From: ATX-6F1 sp943369485
GTDB taxonomy: Bacteria > Cyanobacteriota > Cyanobacteriia > PCC-6307 > Cyanobiaceae
Assembly: GCA_943369485.1 (NCBI GenBank)
Contig: CALRNH020000005.1
Coordinates: forward strand, 128,594 to 192,593
DNA: 64,000 nucleotides
Reading direction: 5' to 3'
Positions 31,490 to 39,886 of this stretch are shown one piece after another. Position 1 is the stretch's first letter. Each line of letters starts with the position of its first letter. Below the pieces are notes generated by a model. It saw nothing but the letters and a program-made list of their open reading frames with translations, did not search any database and was not told where the DNA came from. Made by a program: the position numbers and the translations under genes.

Positions 31490-34081
31490 TCATTCGACTT
31501 CCACATCTTTTAACTTGATGCTTGTGGCTCTTCGAATTATAGACATTGGGTCTAGCGACTTTAATCTTAGGTGATCGCGTGCAGCGTCTCTCCATGCTGT
31601 ATCCCCGACGCCAGTAAAGCTTGCCCTACAGGCCCTAAGGACCTCGAATACTTCATTGGAAAATTCAATAAAGTCATCAATTTGCCAATAACCAATACCG
31701 TCGGCATATGTAGGGACGTCTCTATGGATCTTTTTTTGGGTCGTAATCAATGAATAATGAATTTCTGCAGATGATTTTAGGGGTACATTGTCACGAATCC
31801 AATTCGGGTGAGAAACGGCCTGCCGAGTGTGGGCCACTGAGACAGCATTTTCAGGCTTTGAGTCACTTTTGTCTTCAAACACTATACAAAGTTCATCTGT
31901 AGATATCCACCAAGGGTCTGGAGCCGCGTTCCCGCTGGAATTCTCGGATTGAAACCCTAGTAGCTCACCAAGTAGCCGATGAGCTTCCTCAAACGTTGCG
32001 CTATCAATGGATTGAAGGCCATCAGAAACATTCCTGACATCTCTTTCAAACTTTCGTAGAGTTGTGTATCCTCTGGAATGAAAGACATTCTCCATTCTCT
32101 CGAGATTTGCTTCAAGGAATGGACATGAATCTTCAGTACTTACCTCAATCTCAGACCGACTGGACAGATCATGGATACGTGAACGAAGCCATGATAATGC
32201 TGGCAGGCATGCCAAGGCACGGCTATATAGATCAATAGTCTTTTGTAGAAAATCACTTGCGGAGTACTCATGCACAAATCTATCTGCACAAATCGCAGCT
32301 TGATAATACCACTGCCCTCGCAACCCTTTAAGGTCATTGCCCGAGAGGATATCGGCAATGGCTTCGGCTAGCTCTATAGCCCTGCGGTAGTCTGCATGCC
32401 ATAAGCTATACATAAAACGGATCTCCTCACGTGCACTCAAGAGCAGCTTTTCTTGTCCTGGGATAGGAGCTTGCTCGGCTTCATCGCGCATCTCAAGGAT
32501 GCAGGAATCCACGCTGTTCCACTCATCGCCATGCTGAAGAAAGATTGCAAGATTCTCGGAATAATCTTTAATACTTCTAGCCACTTCTCGTTGTTGAATA
32601 CCAAACTGAAGCTCCCCCTGCAGCTCTGGGTGAAAAAGCCTTTGCTTCTCGCTAACCACAAGCCAGTCAAAGAAATCTTCGCCAATAACCACTACCGCAG
32701 CATAGTCTGTTGCACTTCTTGTGCATCTGCCAACAGCCTGAACAATTCTTGTCCTAATCCTATCTTTGAAGAGATTTCCTGCCATCATTCTTGTGATCTG
32801 GAATGCTTCCTGCAGATTGGCGGCTTTTGGAAGCCCATCTAGGATCAGAAGTCTGCACGCATTATCAAGAAAATCAAGCCCATCATATCTATTAGCAAGA
32901 ATTCCAATCGCACTTGGCGAGTTAATAAAAGCATCAATTGAACTTTCCATCTCAGAAGCTGTAAAGATTATTTTGTTCTCAAAGATCTTTTTCCACTTCT
33001 CGACTCTATTATTGTCCGGGGTTAGTATCAGAGCTCTACCAGCTTGCTCTGTAAGTGTCTGTACGAATAGATCCAATTGGCTGGGATCTATACTTAACTC
33101 GGGAAGCATAAAGAATCTGCGTCCAATACCCTGCTTATCCCACCCTTGGGGAATAGGTAGCCGGCAAAAGGACTCAACTCCAGTAATTCTTTCTAGGTCA
33201 CCCGCGAGGCCAAGAGTTGCTGACATGTAAACTCTTTGCACGGCGTTTGCAAAAGGAACATGAGAAAAGGAAGGTGGAATCAGCGGCCGGATCAAAATGC
33301 TTGTATAACTGATATAAATTTGGCAGGCATGCAAGAATGATTGAATTAAGCTCCATGGGTAGAACAGATTAGAATCTCTCTTGATATTCTCATTAAGAAA
33401 CTCGATAATTTCAGCCAAAGCTGTTGACTGAAGGTGACCTGGCATCACCTCGACCCACTTAAATTTATCCTCAGAGACAGCCTGAAATCTTTTCATCTCA
33501 ATTGTTGGCATATGGCGAACAATAATTCCTGTAAGCTGATTGTAAATATGTGCATCCTTGGCTCGCGAGATACTCACGGACCAATTAGAGGCTATGTAGT
33601 TTTCAGAAGCATGTGCATCATCTAGTATTATCAGCTGAGGACTTGAAAAAAATGGATTGGTGTTGAAAAGAGCGCTGTACGGTGCTACTGCAATCGTATC
33701 TGCACTTAGGAACGCAGCTTTAGCCGATGGATCATAACTTGATATCTTTCCAATAAATGGGGTGGCATTAATTCCATATTTTTGCAAGGACTGATGGCAA
33801 ACTTGCTGTACAAGTTGCTTGGTTGGGCACAAGTATAAAGCTCGCTCTCTTCTTGTAATTCTTCTATATTCCGCAATAAGCAGGCCAACAAGAGTCTTGC
33901 CGCTACCAGTTGGAAGCTCAATTGCAACATTAAGTTTATCAATTGCCTCTTCTTGATATCGACGCAGGATATCTGACTGATGAGAAAGCAGACCTTGAAC
34001 CGATCGATTTCTTCGGTCCCGAAACAGTGCTTCTGGCGTCTCATAAGATGCGGAAACTCGCTTTCCTGTGTTGAACGGCAT
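31490..34081 (-). CDS. SF2 helicase fused to a PD-(D/E)XK nuclease
   Basis: An 863-residue protein. Helicase motifs are Walker A L-P-T-G-S-G-K-T at residues 56-63, motif Ia L-C-P-T-K-Q near 84-89, a D-D-A-H box at 154-157, S-A-T in V-Y-M-S-A-T-L, and motif VI Q-A-V-G-R-C-T-R near 448-455. The middle (480-690) is helical. Near residues 700-800 lies a nuclease-like core: P721-D722, then E736-D737-K738 in V-F-E-D-K-S-D, followed by R-Q-A-V-S-H-P-N-W-I. The DNA is visibly AT-rich compared with both flanks. ATG 34081 is preferred to the GTG at 34189 because family-like sequence begins soon after it, but no clear ribosome site decides. A HEPN gene lies upstream on the same strand. Confidence 0.8.
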   Translation of the reverse strand: MPFNTGKRVSASYETPEALFRDRRNRSVQGLLSHQSDILRRYQEEAIDKLNVAIELPTGSGKTLVGLLIAEYRRITRRERALYLCPTKQLVQQVCHQSLQKYGINATPFIGKISSYDPSAKAAFLSADTIAVAPYSALFNTNPFFSSPQLIILDDAHASENYIASNWSVSISRAKDAHIYNQLTGIIVRHMPTIEMKRFQAVSEDKFKWVEVMPGHLQSTALAEIIEFLNENIKRDSNLFYPWSLIQSFLHACQIYISYTSILIRPLIPPSFSHVPFANAVQRVYMSATLGLAGDLERITGVESFCRLPIPQGWDKQGIGRRFFMLPELSIDPSQLDLFVQTLTEQAGRALILTPDNNRVEKWKKIFENKIIFTASEMESSIDAFINSPSAIGILANRYDGLDFLDNACRLLILDGLPKAANLQEAFQITRMMAGNLFKDRIRTRIVQAVGRCTRSATDYAAVVVIGEDFFDWLVVSEKQRLFHPELQGELQFGIQQREVARSIKDYSENLAIFLQHGDEWNSVDSCILEMRDEAEQAPIPGQEKLLLSAREEIRFMYSLWHADYRRAIELAEAIADILSGNDLKGLRGQWYYQAAICADRFVHEYSASDFLQKTIDLYSRALACLPALSWLRSRIHDLSSRSEIEVSTEDSCPFLEANLERMENVFHSRGYTTLRKFERDVRNVSDGLQSIDSATFEEAHRLLGELLGFQSENSSGNAAPDPWWISTDELCIVFEDKSDSKPENAVSVAHTRQAVSHPNWIRDNVPLKSSAEIHYSLITTQKKIHRDVPTYADGIGYWQIDDFIEFSNEVFEVLRACRASFTGVGDTAWRDAARDHLRLKSLDPMSIIRRATSIKLKDVEVE

Positions 34082-34298
34082 CGGAATCTGTTTGCATTCT
34101 TGCGAATGACCATAGCATGAATTTTGATTCTGGCTTGTAGCTTTAAATCTTCGTAGATATATATATTTATTGGAAGCTACCGCCTGCACTCCGCATGCTT
34201 TAACGGCATGAATATGCGGAAGAATCTAGTGAAGCGCAAATGCCAGCGGAAACATGTTTATTGCAGTGTCCGACGAGAGTCACTGGGTACACTTGTAT

Positions 34299-35063
34299 CT
34301 ATATAGCACCGCGGGTGATTAACTTTGCGTCCAGACTCTCCGCTATGCGAATACATGCTGGAGCAAGCTGGCCAACCAGCTCTATCGGTGTCAACGAAAT
34401 TCTTGTGCCGGTTTCAACCTTTATGCATTTTATCTCACCTGCGCTAAAGGCATCACATACACCCCCGTCATGGGCAATGACATTTCTAATAAGGTATACA
34501 TCCCTAAGCTGGGTGAGATCTGGACTGACCTTCTTTATTTTTGCATTTGCCAGATTAGAAAATTCCTGAACTCGCTCACTCAGACCTCGAACTTTCATCA
34601 CATCGCCCCACAGCTTATTGCCCTGCGCTGTCCTGGCACCTGAGGCATAATATTTTGCTCGGCCTTTCAAGTATGAGTCCAAGAATTCAGAAAAATATGT
34701 TTCAAATGCTGCTGACAACAGCACCAGCCGAAGTGTTACATCATATTCAATGTAACTATTAGCATTGAGGAGGACAAAGTCCTTCGTAGAGTCATCGATG
34801 CGCCCATTACACTCAGGTGCGTAGATATAGTCGGTCAGCACCATTGAAGAATCAATTTGTCCATACCGGCCGCGGAGGTCATTCTCAAGATGTCGCAAAG
34901 CCGCAATTTGAATCCACAGTGTCTTGCAAGCTTCTGCCCACAAAGACTTAAATGATTTTATAATGCTTGTGACGGCATACCAGATTTCACTCTCAAATGA
35001 CGCTAATGTTAAGGTTGCACAATCTGCTGAACTGCTAGATTGAGAGGTTTCGTATGAAGCCAC
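34299..35063 (-). CDS. HEPN-family protein upstream of the helicase-nuclease
   Basis: A 254-residue mostly helical protein. The HEPN R-x4-H signature appears as R193-N-V-I-A-H198, preceded by L-R-D-V-Y-L-I, a typical layout of large HEPN proteins (RiboL-PSP/MAE-28990-like). HEPN proteins are often RNases or RNA-binding partners in defence and stress systems. The gene precedes the helicase-nuclease by 217 bases on the same strand and shares its AT-rich composition. The start is GTG 35063. Other helical families cannot be excluded. Confidence 0.7.
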   Translation of the reverse strand: MASYETSQSSSSADCATLTLASFESEIWYAVTSIIKSFKSLWAEACKTLWIQIAALRHLENDLRGRYGQIDSSMVLTDYIYAPECNGRIDDSTKDFVLLNANSYIEYDVTLRLVLLSAAFETYFSEFLDSYLKGRAKYYASGARTAQGNKLWGDVMKVRGLSERVQEFSNLANAKIKKVSPDLTQLRDVYLIRNVIAHDGGVCDAFSAGEIKCIKVETGTRISLTPIELVGQLAPACIRIAESLDAKLITRGAI

Positions 35064-35266
35064 TCCTCATATCTCACTTCCTTCCGCATAGGGGGCAGAA
35101 CGAACTTGGCATCACTGAGCTGATCCCTTGGTGGAGCAGGCATCCGGACTTGGTCGTCAATGCTGGCTGACACCTTATCCGGATCCTCATAACATCGCCA
35201 TAACCCAGTCCAATCCCTGGCTGGCGATCCACGGCAATACCCGCTGCCCAAGCGCCTGGCCACCCC

Positions 35267-38200
35267 ATGCCCGACCAGGCCCCACCCCCCGGCATCTACC
35301 AGCAACTCCTCACCGAGGGTCTGGAGCAGCAGTTACGCGACCTGCAAGCAACCCTTGTCGAAACCGACGGCCTAGATCCCCAGGAAGCCCCGCGCCTGTT
35401 GGCCCGGCACCTGGCGGGTCTGGCCCGCATTGCCCTGGAGCACCTGAGCGGTGGCGCCACCCCTGAGCACCAGCTGGAACTGGTGAACCAACTGGTGGGC
35501 CTGCTCCAGAGCCAGGCACCCCGCGCCATCTCATCGGCCGACCAGCTGCACCCCTCTGCCCGGCTTCTCTCGGAGATCCGGTCCACGGCGCTCCTGCCTG
35601 GCCAGGCCGAAACCATCCGCCCGTTCATCCCCCTGGCCGACAGCACCCTGCTGGTGAACGCCAGCGGCGAACCGTCGGTGGGGCAGGCGCTGATCCACGA
35701 AATCCCCTCCGCCCAGCGGATCGACCTGCTCTGCGCCTTCATCAAGTGGAGCGGCCTACGCCTGCTTCAGCCGGCGCTGTCTGCGTTTCTGCAGGCCCAG
35801 CCCCGCCGCCAGCTGCGGGTGCTCACCACCGTTTACCTGGGCGCCACCGACCGTCGCGCCCTCGATTGGCTGGTGGCCCACGGTGCCGAGGTGCGCGTCA
35901 GCTACGACACCCGCCGCACCCGCCTGCACGCCAAAGCCTGGCTGTTCCATCGGCCTGGCCTCGCGGGCTCACCCCCTGCCTCCACCGCCTACATCGGCTC
36001 CTCCAACCTCTCCACTGCCGCCTTGCACGACGGCCTGGAGTGGAACGTGCGCCTCTCCGCCCACGACAACGAGGGCATCCTGTCCAAGTTCCAGGCCGCC
36101 TTTGAGAGCTACTGGGAGGAGGGCGAGTTCGAGCCCTACCGGGCCAGCGAACTGGAGCAGGCCCGCTTTGATCGGGCCGTGCGCGAGGAGTCGGCGGGGG
36201 ATTCAGCGGCGGACGCCACCCCGCTGAGCTTCTTCGACATCCGCCCCTACGCCTACCAGCAGGAGATCCTCGACAAGCTGTCGGCCGAGCGCAGCCTCCA
36301 TGGCCGCTGGCGCAACCTGGTGGTGGCCGCCACCGGCACGGGCAAAACCGTGATCGCCGCCCTCGATTACGCCCGCCAGGCCGGTCCGGGTCACCCGAGC
36401 CTGCTGTTCGTGGCCCACCGGCGCGAAATCCTGCAGCAGAGCCTCGCCACCTTCCGCCAGGTGCTGCGCGATGGCTCCTTCGGCGAGCTGCTGGTGGATG
36501 GCCAGCGCCCCAGCCAGTGGCGCCATGTGTTCGCCTCGGTGCAGTCGCTCGCTGGGCTGGATCCGGCGGACCTGGCGCCGGACACGTTCGCCGTGGTGAT
36601 CGTCGATGAGTTCCACCACGCCGCATCCGCCAGCTACGAGCGCTGGCTGCGCCACCTGGCGCCCGTCCTGCTGCTGGGCCTCACCGCCACCCCTGAGCGC
36701 ACCGGCGGCGAGGACATCCTCCATTGGTTTGACGGCCGCATCGCTGCTGAGCTGCGTCTCTGGAGCGCCTTGGAGCAGGGCCTGTTGTGCCCGTTCCACT
36801 ACTTCGGCCTCCACGACGGCACCGACCTGTCGCGGATCGAATGGCGCCGCAACGGCTACGCCACAGAAGCCCTCTCCAACCTCTACACCGCCGACGACGC
36901 CCGCCTGCGCCTGATCCTGCGCGAACTGGCAGACAAGATCACCAACCTGGCGGCGATGCGGGCCCTGGGCTTCTGCGTGAGCGTGGAGCACGCCCATTGG
37001 ATGGCCCGCAAGTTCGTGGCCGCCGGCCTGCGCGCCGCTGCCCTTGATGCCTCCAGCCCCCGGGAGCAGCGCGCCGAGCAGATCCGCCGCCTGCGCTCCG
37101 GCGAGCTGCAGATCCTGTTCACGGTGGATCTGTTCAACGAAGGCCTCGACATCCCCGAGATCGACACGGTGCTGTTCCTGCGCCCCACCGAGAGCGCGAT
37201 CGTGTTCCTGCAGCAGCTCGGCCGCGGTCTGCGCCTGCACCCGTCCAAGAGTTGCCTCACGGTCTTGGACTTCATCGGCCAGGCCCACCGGAACTTCCGC
37301 TTCGACCTGCGCTACCGCGCCCTGCTCGGCGGCACGCGCGACCAGCTGGAACAGCAGATCAAAGACGGGTTTCCCTTCCTGCCGGCCGGCTGCAGCCTGC
37401 AGCTCGATCGGGTGTCCAGCGAGAGGGTGCTGACCAACCTGCGGGAGTCGCTGCCCAGCCGGCGGCCCGAGTTGCTCAGAGAAGCCCGCCGCCTCGGGCG
37501 CGGTTCGCTGGCGAAATTGCTGGAAGGGCTCGGGATGGAGCTGGGGGAGTTTTACAAGGTGGCGGGGTCGTGGGCGTTGCTGCAGCGGGAGCTGGGTTGG
37601 GTAGCCGGGGCGGCCTCAGGGGAGCCCAGCGACGATGAAAAGCGGCTGGGGCGGGGGATCGCTGGCGGTTTGCTACATCTGGACGACCCCGAGCGGTTGC
37701 ACTGGCTGGCGGATCAGCTGCGGCGACCCATGGCGCCCGATCCGGCGGGCTTCGATCCCGCCACCGAGCGCAGCTGGCGCATGCTGATGGCCCAGCTCTG
37801 GGGCAGCGGCCGGCAGCACCTGCCCCTGGCCGAGGCCCTCGTCCGGCTCTGGGCTGCCGCCGACCTCCGCGCCGAGCTGGTGGAGCTGTTCGATCTGCTG
37901 CACGAGCGCACCGACCGCCTTGTGAGCCCCATCGCCTGGGACCGCGCCGATCCGCCCCCCATTCCCCTGAAACTCCACGGCCGCTATTCCCGCGCCGAGG
38001 TGTTCGCCGCCTTTGGGTTGTTGAACGAGGCCCGCCCGTTCCCAGGCCGGGAGGGAGTCTTCTTCGATGAAGCCACCCAGTGCGACGTCTTCTTCATCAC
38101 CCTCAAGAAGTCCGAGCGTCTCTTCTCCCCCACCACCCGCTACAACGACTACGCCATCTCCCCGTGGGAGTTCCACTGGGAGAGCCAGAGCCTCACCCGG

Positions 38201-38428
38201 GAAGCCTCACCCACCGGGCAGAGATACATCCACCACGCCGAGCGGGGCAGCCGGGTGCTGTTGATGGTTCGGGAGGAGAACAAGCGTGGCGGGGTGACGC
38301 TGCCGTTTCTGTGCCTGGGGTTCGCGGATTACGTGAGCCACGAGGGCGAGCGGCCTATGGCGATCCGTTGGCGGATGCACAGGGCGATTCCGGGGGGCTT
38401 CTACCCGGAGCTGGCGGTGGCGGTTTAG
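35267..38428 (+). CDS. PLD-nuclease/SF2-helicase/DUF3427 protein
   Basis: A 1053-residue multidomain protein. It contains a PLD-type nuclease near residues 120-290 (R-L-H-A-K-A-W-L-F-H near 219 and G-S-S-N-L-S near 244), an SF2 helicase near 320-690 (A-T-G-T-G-K-T-V near 356, V-D-E-F-H-H near 446, L-T-A-T-P-E-R, and Q-L-G-R-G-L-R-L near 650), and a DUF3427 C-terminal region (S-P-T-T-R-Y-N-D-Y-A-I-S-P near 950). The architecture is known from restriction- or defence-associated proteins. The DNA is GC-rich, unlike the helicase-nuclease to the left, so the two may have separate histories. ATG 35267. Confidence 0.9.
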   Translation: MPDQAPPPGIYQQLLTEGLEQQLRDLQATLVETDGLDPQEAPRLLARHLAGLARIALEHLSGGATPEHQLELVNQLVGLLQSQAPRAISSADQLHPSARLLSEIRSTALLPGQAETIRPFIPLADSTLLVNASGEPSVGQALIHEIPSAQRIDLLCAFIKWSGLRLLQPALSAFLQAQPRRQLRVLTTVYLGATDRRALDWLVAHGAEVRVSYDTRRTRLHAKAWLFHRPGLAGSPPASTAYIGSSNLSTAALHDGLEWNVRLSAHDNEGILSKFQAAFESYWEEGEFEPYRASELEQARFDRAVREESAGDSAADATPLSFFDIRPYAYQQEILDKLSAERSLHGRWRNLVVAATGTGKTVIAALDYARQAGPGHPSLLFVAHRREILQQSLATFRQVLRDGSFGELLVDGQRPSQWRHVFASVQSLAGLDPADLAPDTFAVVIVDEFHHAASASYERWLRHLAPVLLLGLTATPERTGGEDILHWFDGRIAAELRLWSALEQGLLCPFHYFGLHDGTDLSRIEWRRNGYATEALSNLYTADDARLRLILRELADKITNLAAMRALGFCVSVEHAHWMARKFVAAGLRAAALDASSPREQRAEQIRRLRSGELQILFTVDLFNEGLDIPEIDTVLFLRPTESAIVFLQQLGRGLRLHPSKSCLTVLDFIGQAHRNFRFDLRYRALLGGTRDQLEQQIKDGFPFLPAGCSLQLDRVSSERVLTNLRESLPSRRPELLREARRLGRGSLAKLLEGLGMELGEFYKVAGSWALLQRELGWVAGAASGEPSDDEKRLGRGIAGGLLHLDDPERLHWLADQLRRPMAPDPAGFDPATERSWRMLMAQLWGSGRQHLPLAEALVRLWAAADLRAELVELFDLLHERTDRLVSPIAWDRADPPPIPLKLHGRYSRAEVFAAFGLLNEARPFPGREGVFFDEATQCDVFFITLKKSERLFSPTTRYNDYAISPWEFHWESQSLTREASPTGQRYIHHAERGSRVLLMVREENKRGGVTLPFLCLGFADYVSHEGERPMAIRWRMHRAIPGGFYPELAVAV

Positions 38429-38471
38429 CGTCGGATCAAATCTCACACCGCACGACAGGCCTGGAGCGCCC

Positions 38472-38759
38472 ATGCGTCTTGCCGAGCTGCAGCAACTGGC
38501 CCCCCAGCTCCATGAGCTGCTTGCCCGCCATGGCGCCAGCAATCCTGCGGTGTTCGGATCCGTGGCGCGGGATCAGGCTTCGCCCAGCAGCGATGTGGAT
38601 CTGCTCGTGGACCTTCCGGCCGGCGCCAGCCTGTTCGACCGTGTCGAACTGAAATCGGCTCTGGAGGATCTGCTCCTCACCCGGGTGGATCTGATTCGCC
38701 GCCGCAACCTCAAGCCCGATCTCAAGGCCACTGTGGAAGCCGAAGCCATCTCCCTGTGA
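38472..38759 (+). CDS. mntA: MntA-type nucleotidyltransferase antitoxin (second)
   Basis: A 95-residue minimal nucleotidyltransferase. V-F-G-S-V-A-R-D-Q-A-S-P-S-S-D-V-D-L-L-V near residues 27-46 carries Gly-Ser and the two Asp. It is expected to AMPylate the HepT toxin that follows. Its TGA overlaps the GTG of hepT (GTGA at 38756). Confidence 0.88.
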   Translation: MRLAELQQLAPQLHELLARHGASNPAVFGSVARDQASPSSDVDLLVDLPAGASLFDRVELKSALEDLLLTRVDLIRRRNLKPDLKATVEAEAISL

Positions 38760-39091
38760 TGGACGCAAGAGATCGCCAGGTTCTTGTCGATATCCGTGGC
38801 GTGCTGGATCGGGCTCTCGGCTACCCGATTGACAGCGAAGAAACGTTCTTCGCCAAGGATTACCTCCAGGATGCCGTGATCCGTTGTCTCGAGATTCTCG
38901 GCGAGGCCACCAAACGCCTCAGACCTGAGTTGCGTCTGCTTCACCCCGATCTGCCCTGGCGGGCCATGGCAGGGATGCGAGATGTCCTGATTCACGCCTA
39001 CGACCAGGTGGATCTTGAAGAGGTCTGGATGGCCTATCAGCGCTTTGCAGAGATCCGTCGCCAGATCGATGCGATCCTCAATGAGAGCTGA
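38756..39091 (+). CDS. hepT: HepT-type HEPN toxin (second)
   Basis: A 111-residue HEPN ribonuclease with R-D-V-L-I-H-A-Y near residue 80 (R-x4-H-x-Y) and the preceding G-E-A-T-K-R-L helix. The start is GTG 38756 or ATG 38759. This is the second such pair in the window; the two HepT proteins differ over most of their length, so they are separate acquisitions rather than a recent duplication. Confidence 0.88.
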   Translation: MMDARDRQVLVDIRGVLDRALGYPIDSEETFFAKDYLQDAVIRCLEILGEATKRLRPELRLLHPDLPWRAMAGMRDVLIHAYDQVDLEEVWMAYQRFAEIRRQIDAILNES

Positions 39092-39189
39092 TGCCGCCAG
39101 CTACCGCGAAGGCGTGCTCGCTCTCCAGAGCAGCGCCACCGACCTGCTGTTCATCACCCTGCGCAAGCGTCACCGAGGCTACTCACGAT

Positions 39190-39206
39190 GCATGCAAATC
39201 GCATGC
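39190..39206. promoter_or_regulatory. Possible operator before the antitoxin at 39242
   Basis: GCATGC-AAATC-GCATGC is an inverted repeat of two self-complementary hexamers, 35 bases upstream of a FitA-like antitoxin start. Ribbon-helix-helix antitoxins bind such paired half-sites cooperatively, so it is a reasonable autoregulatory operator. Confidence 0.45.
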
Positions 39207-39241
39207 GCCGCGAGTAGCCTGGTTTCACGACTGGCGCAGCC

Positions 39242-39487
39242 ATGCCATCCCTGCAGATCCGCGACCTGCCTGAGCCGCTGCACCGGTTGCTGCAGCACCG
39301 CGCCCAGGCCCACAAGCGCAGCATCAGCCAGCAGGCGCTGGTGGATCTCGAGGCCATCGCCGGCGATGATGCGCGCGAGCGTCGCCGCCTGGTGCTCGAT
39401 CGCATCGCCCGGCGCGGGCCCCTGGCCACAGCGCTGGCCGGAGATCAGACACCGGAAGCGCTGATCCGCGCCGACCGCGAGCGCTGA
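39242..39487 (+). CDS. FitA-like ribbon-helix-helix antitoxin
   Basis: An 81-residue antitoxin. M-P-S-L-Q-I-R-D-L-P-E-P-L-H-R-L-L is the DNA-binding strand and helix, and K-R-S-I-S-Q-Q-A-L-V-D-L-E the second helix. The tail includes T-P-E-A-L-I-R-A-D-R-E-R, typical of VapB toxin-wrapping ends. Its stop overlaps the toxin start (TGATG). Confidence 0.85.
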   Translation: MPSLQIRDLPEPLHRLLQHRAQAHKRSISQQALVDLEAIAGDDARERRRLVLDRIARRGPLATALAGDQTPEALIRADRER

Positions 39488-39879
39488 TGGCCCTCGCCTG
39501 CGTTCTCGATGCCTCGGCTGCCGTGCGGCTGATTCTTGGTGATCCCGCCGCTGCTGCCGTGGCGGAGCAGATCCAAGAGGCGGCCCTGGTGATGGCCCCG
39601 GAACTGATGCTCAGCGAGGTGGCCAACACCCTCTGGAAACTGCACCGCGCCAGGAAGTTGGCTGATCTCGATCCCCAGCAGTTGCTGGCCGATGCCAGCG
39701 ATCTGGTGGATCGGGTGGAACCCGATCGCCACCTGCAGGCCGAGGCCCTTGCCCTGGCCTGCCATCACAATCACCCGGTCTACGACTGCCTCTATCTGGC
39801 GCTCGCCCGGCGGGAAGCCGCCACCTTGATCAGCATGGATCGTCGCTTGCAGCAGCTGGCCGAGCGGGTGCTGCCCTGA
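39487..39879 (+). CDS. vapC: PIN-domain toxin (VapC)
   Basis: A 130-residue PIN ribonuclease with acidic sites in C-V-L-D-A-S-A-A-V at residue 8, M-L-S-E-V-A-N near 42, V-Y-D-C-L-Y-L near 99 and I-S-M-D-R-R-L near 118. ATG 39487 overlaps the antitoxin stop. It is convergent with selO, with a gap of seven bases. Confidence 0.88.
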   Translation: MALACVLDASAAVRLILGDPAAAAVAEQIQEAALVMAPELMLSEVANTLWKLHRARKLADLDPQQLLADASDLVDRVEPDRHLQAEALALACHHNHPVYDCLYLALARREAATLISMDRRLQQLAERVLP

Positions 39880-39886
39880 GCGCCCT

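Noticed and set aside
35009..35305. Leftward frame of about 98 residues upstream of the HEPN gene
   Set aside because: Part of it (L-S-D-A-K-F-V-L-P-P) looks protein-like, but there is no family match and the N-terminal half is composition-driven; possibly a remnant.
36203..37288. 361-residue leftward frame opposite the PLD-helicase
   Set aside because: Low-complexity antisense product; the helicase motifs are on the plus strand.
39091..39240. Short frame after hepT that reads Y-R-E-G-V-L-A-L-Q
   Set aside because: Overlaps the hepT stop and the operator-like repeat, no recognisable family, and no clear end; at most a remnant.
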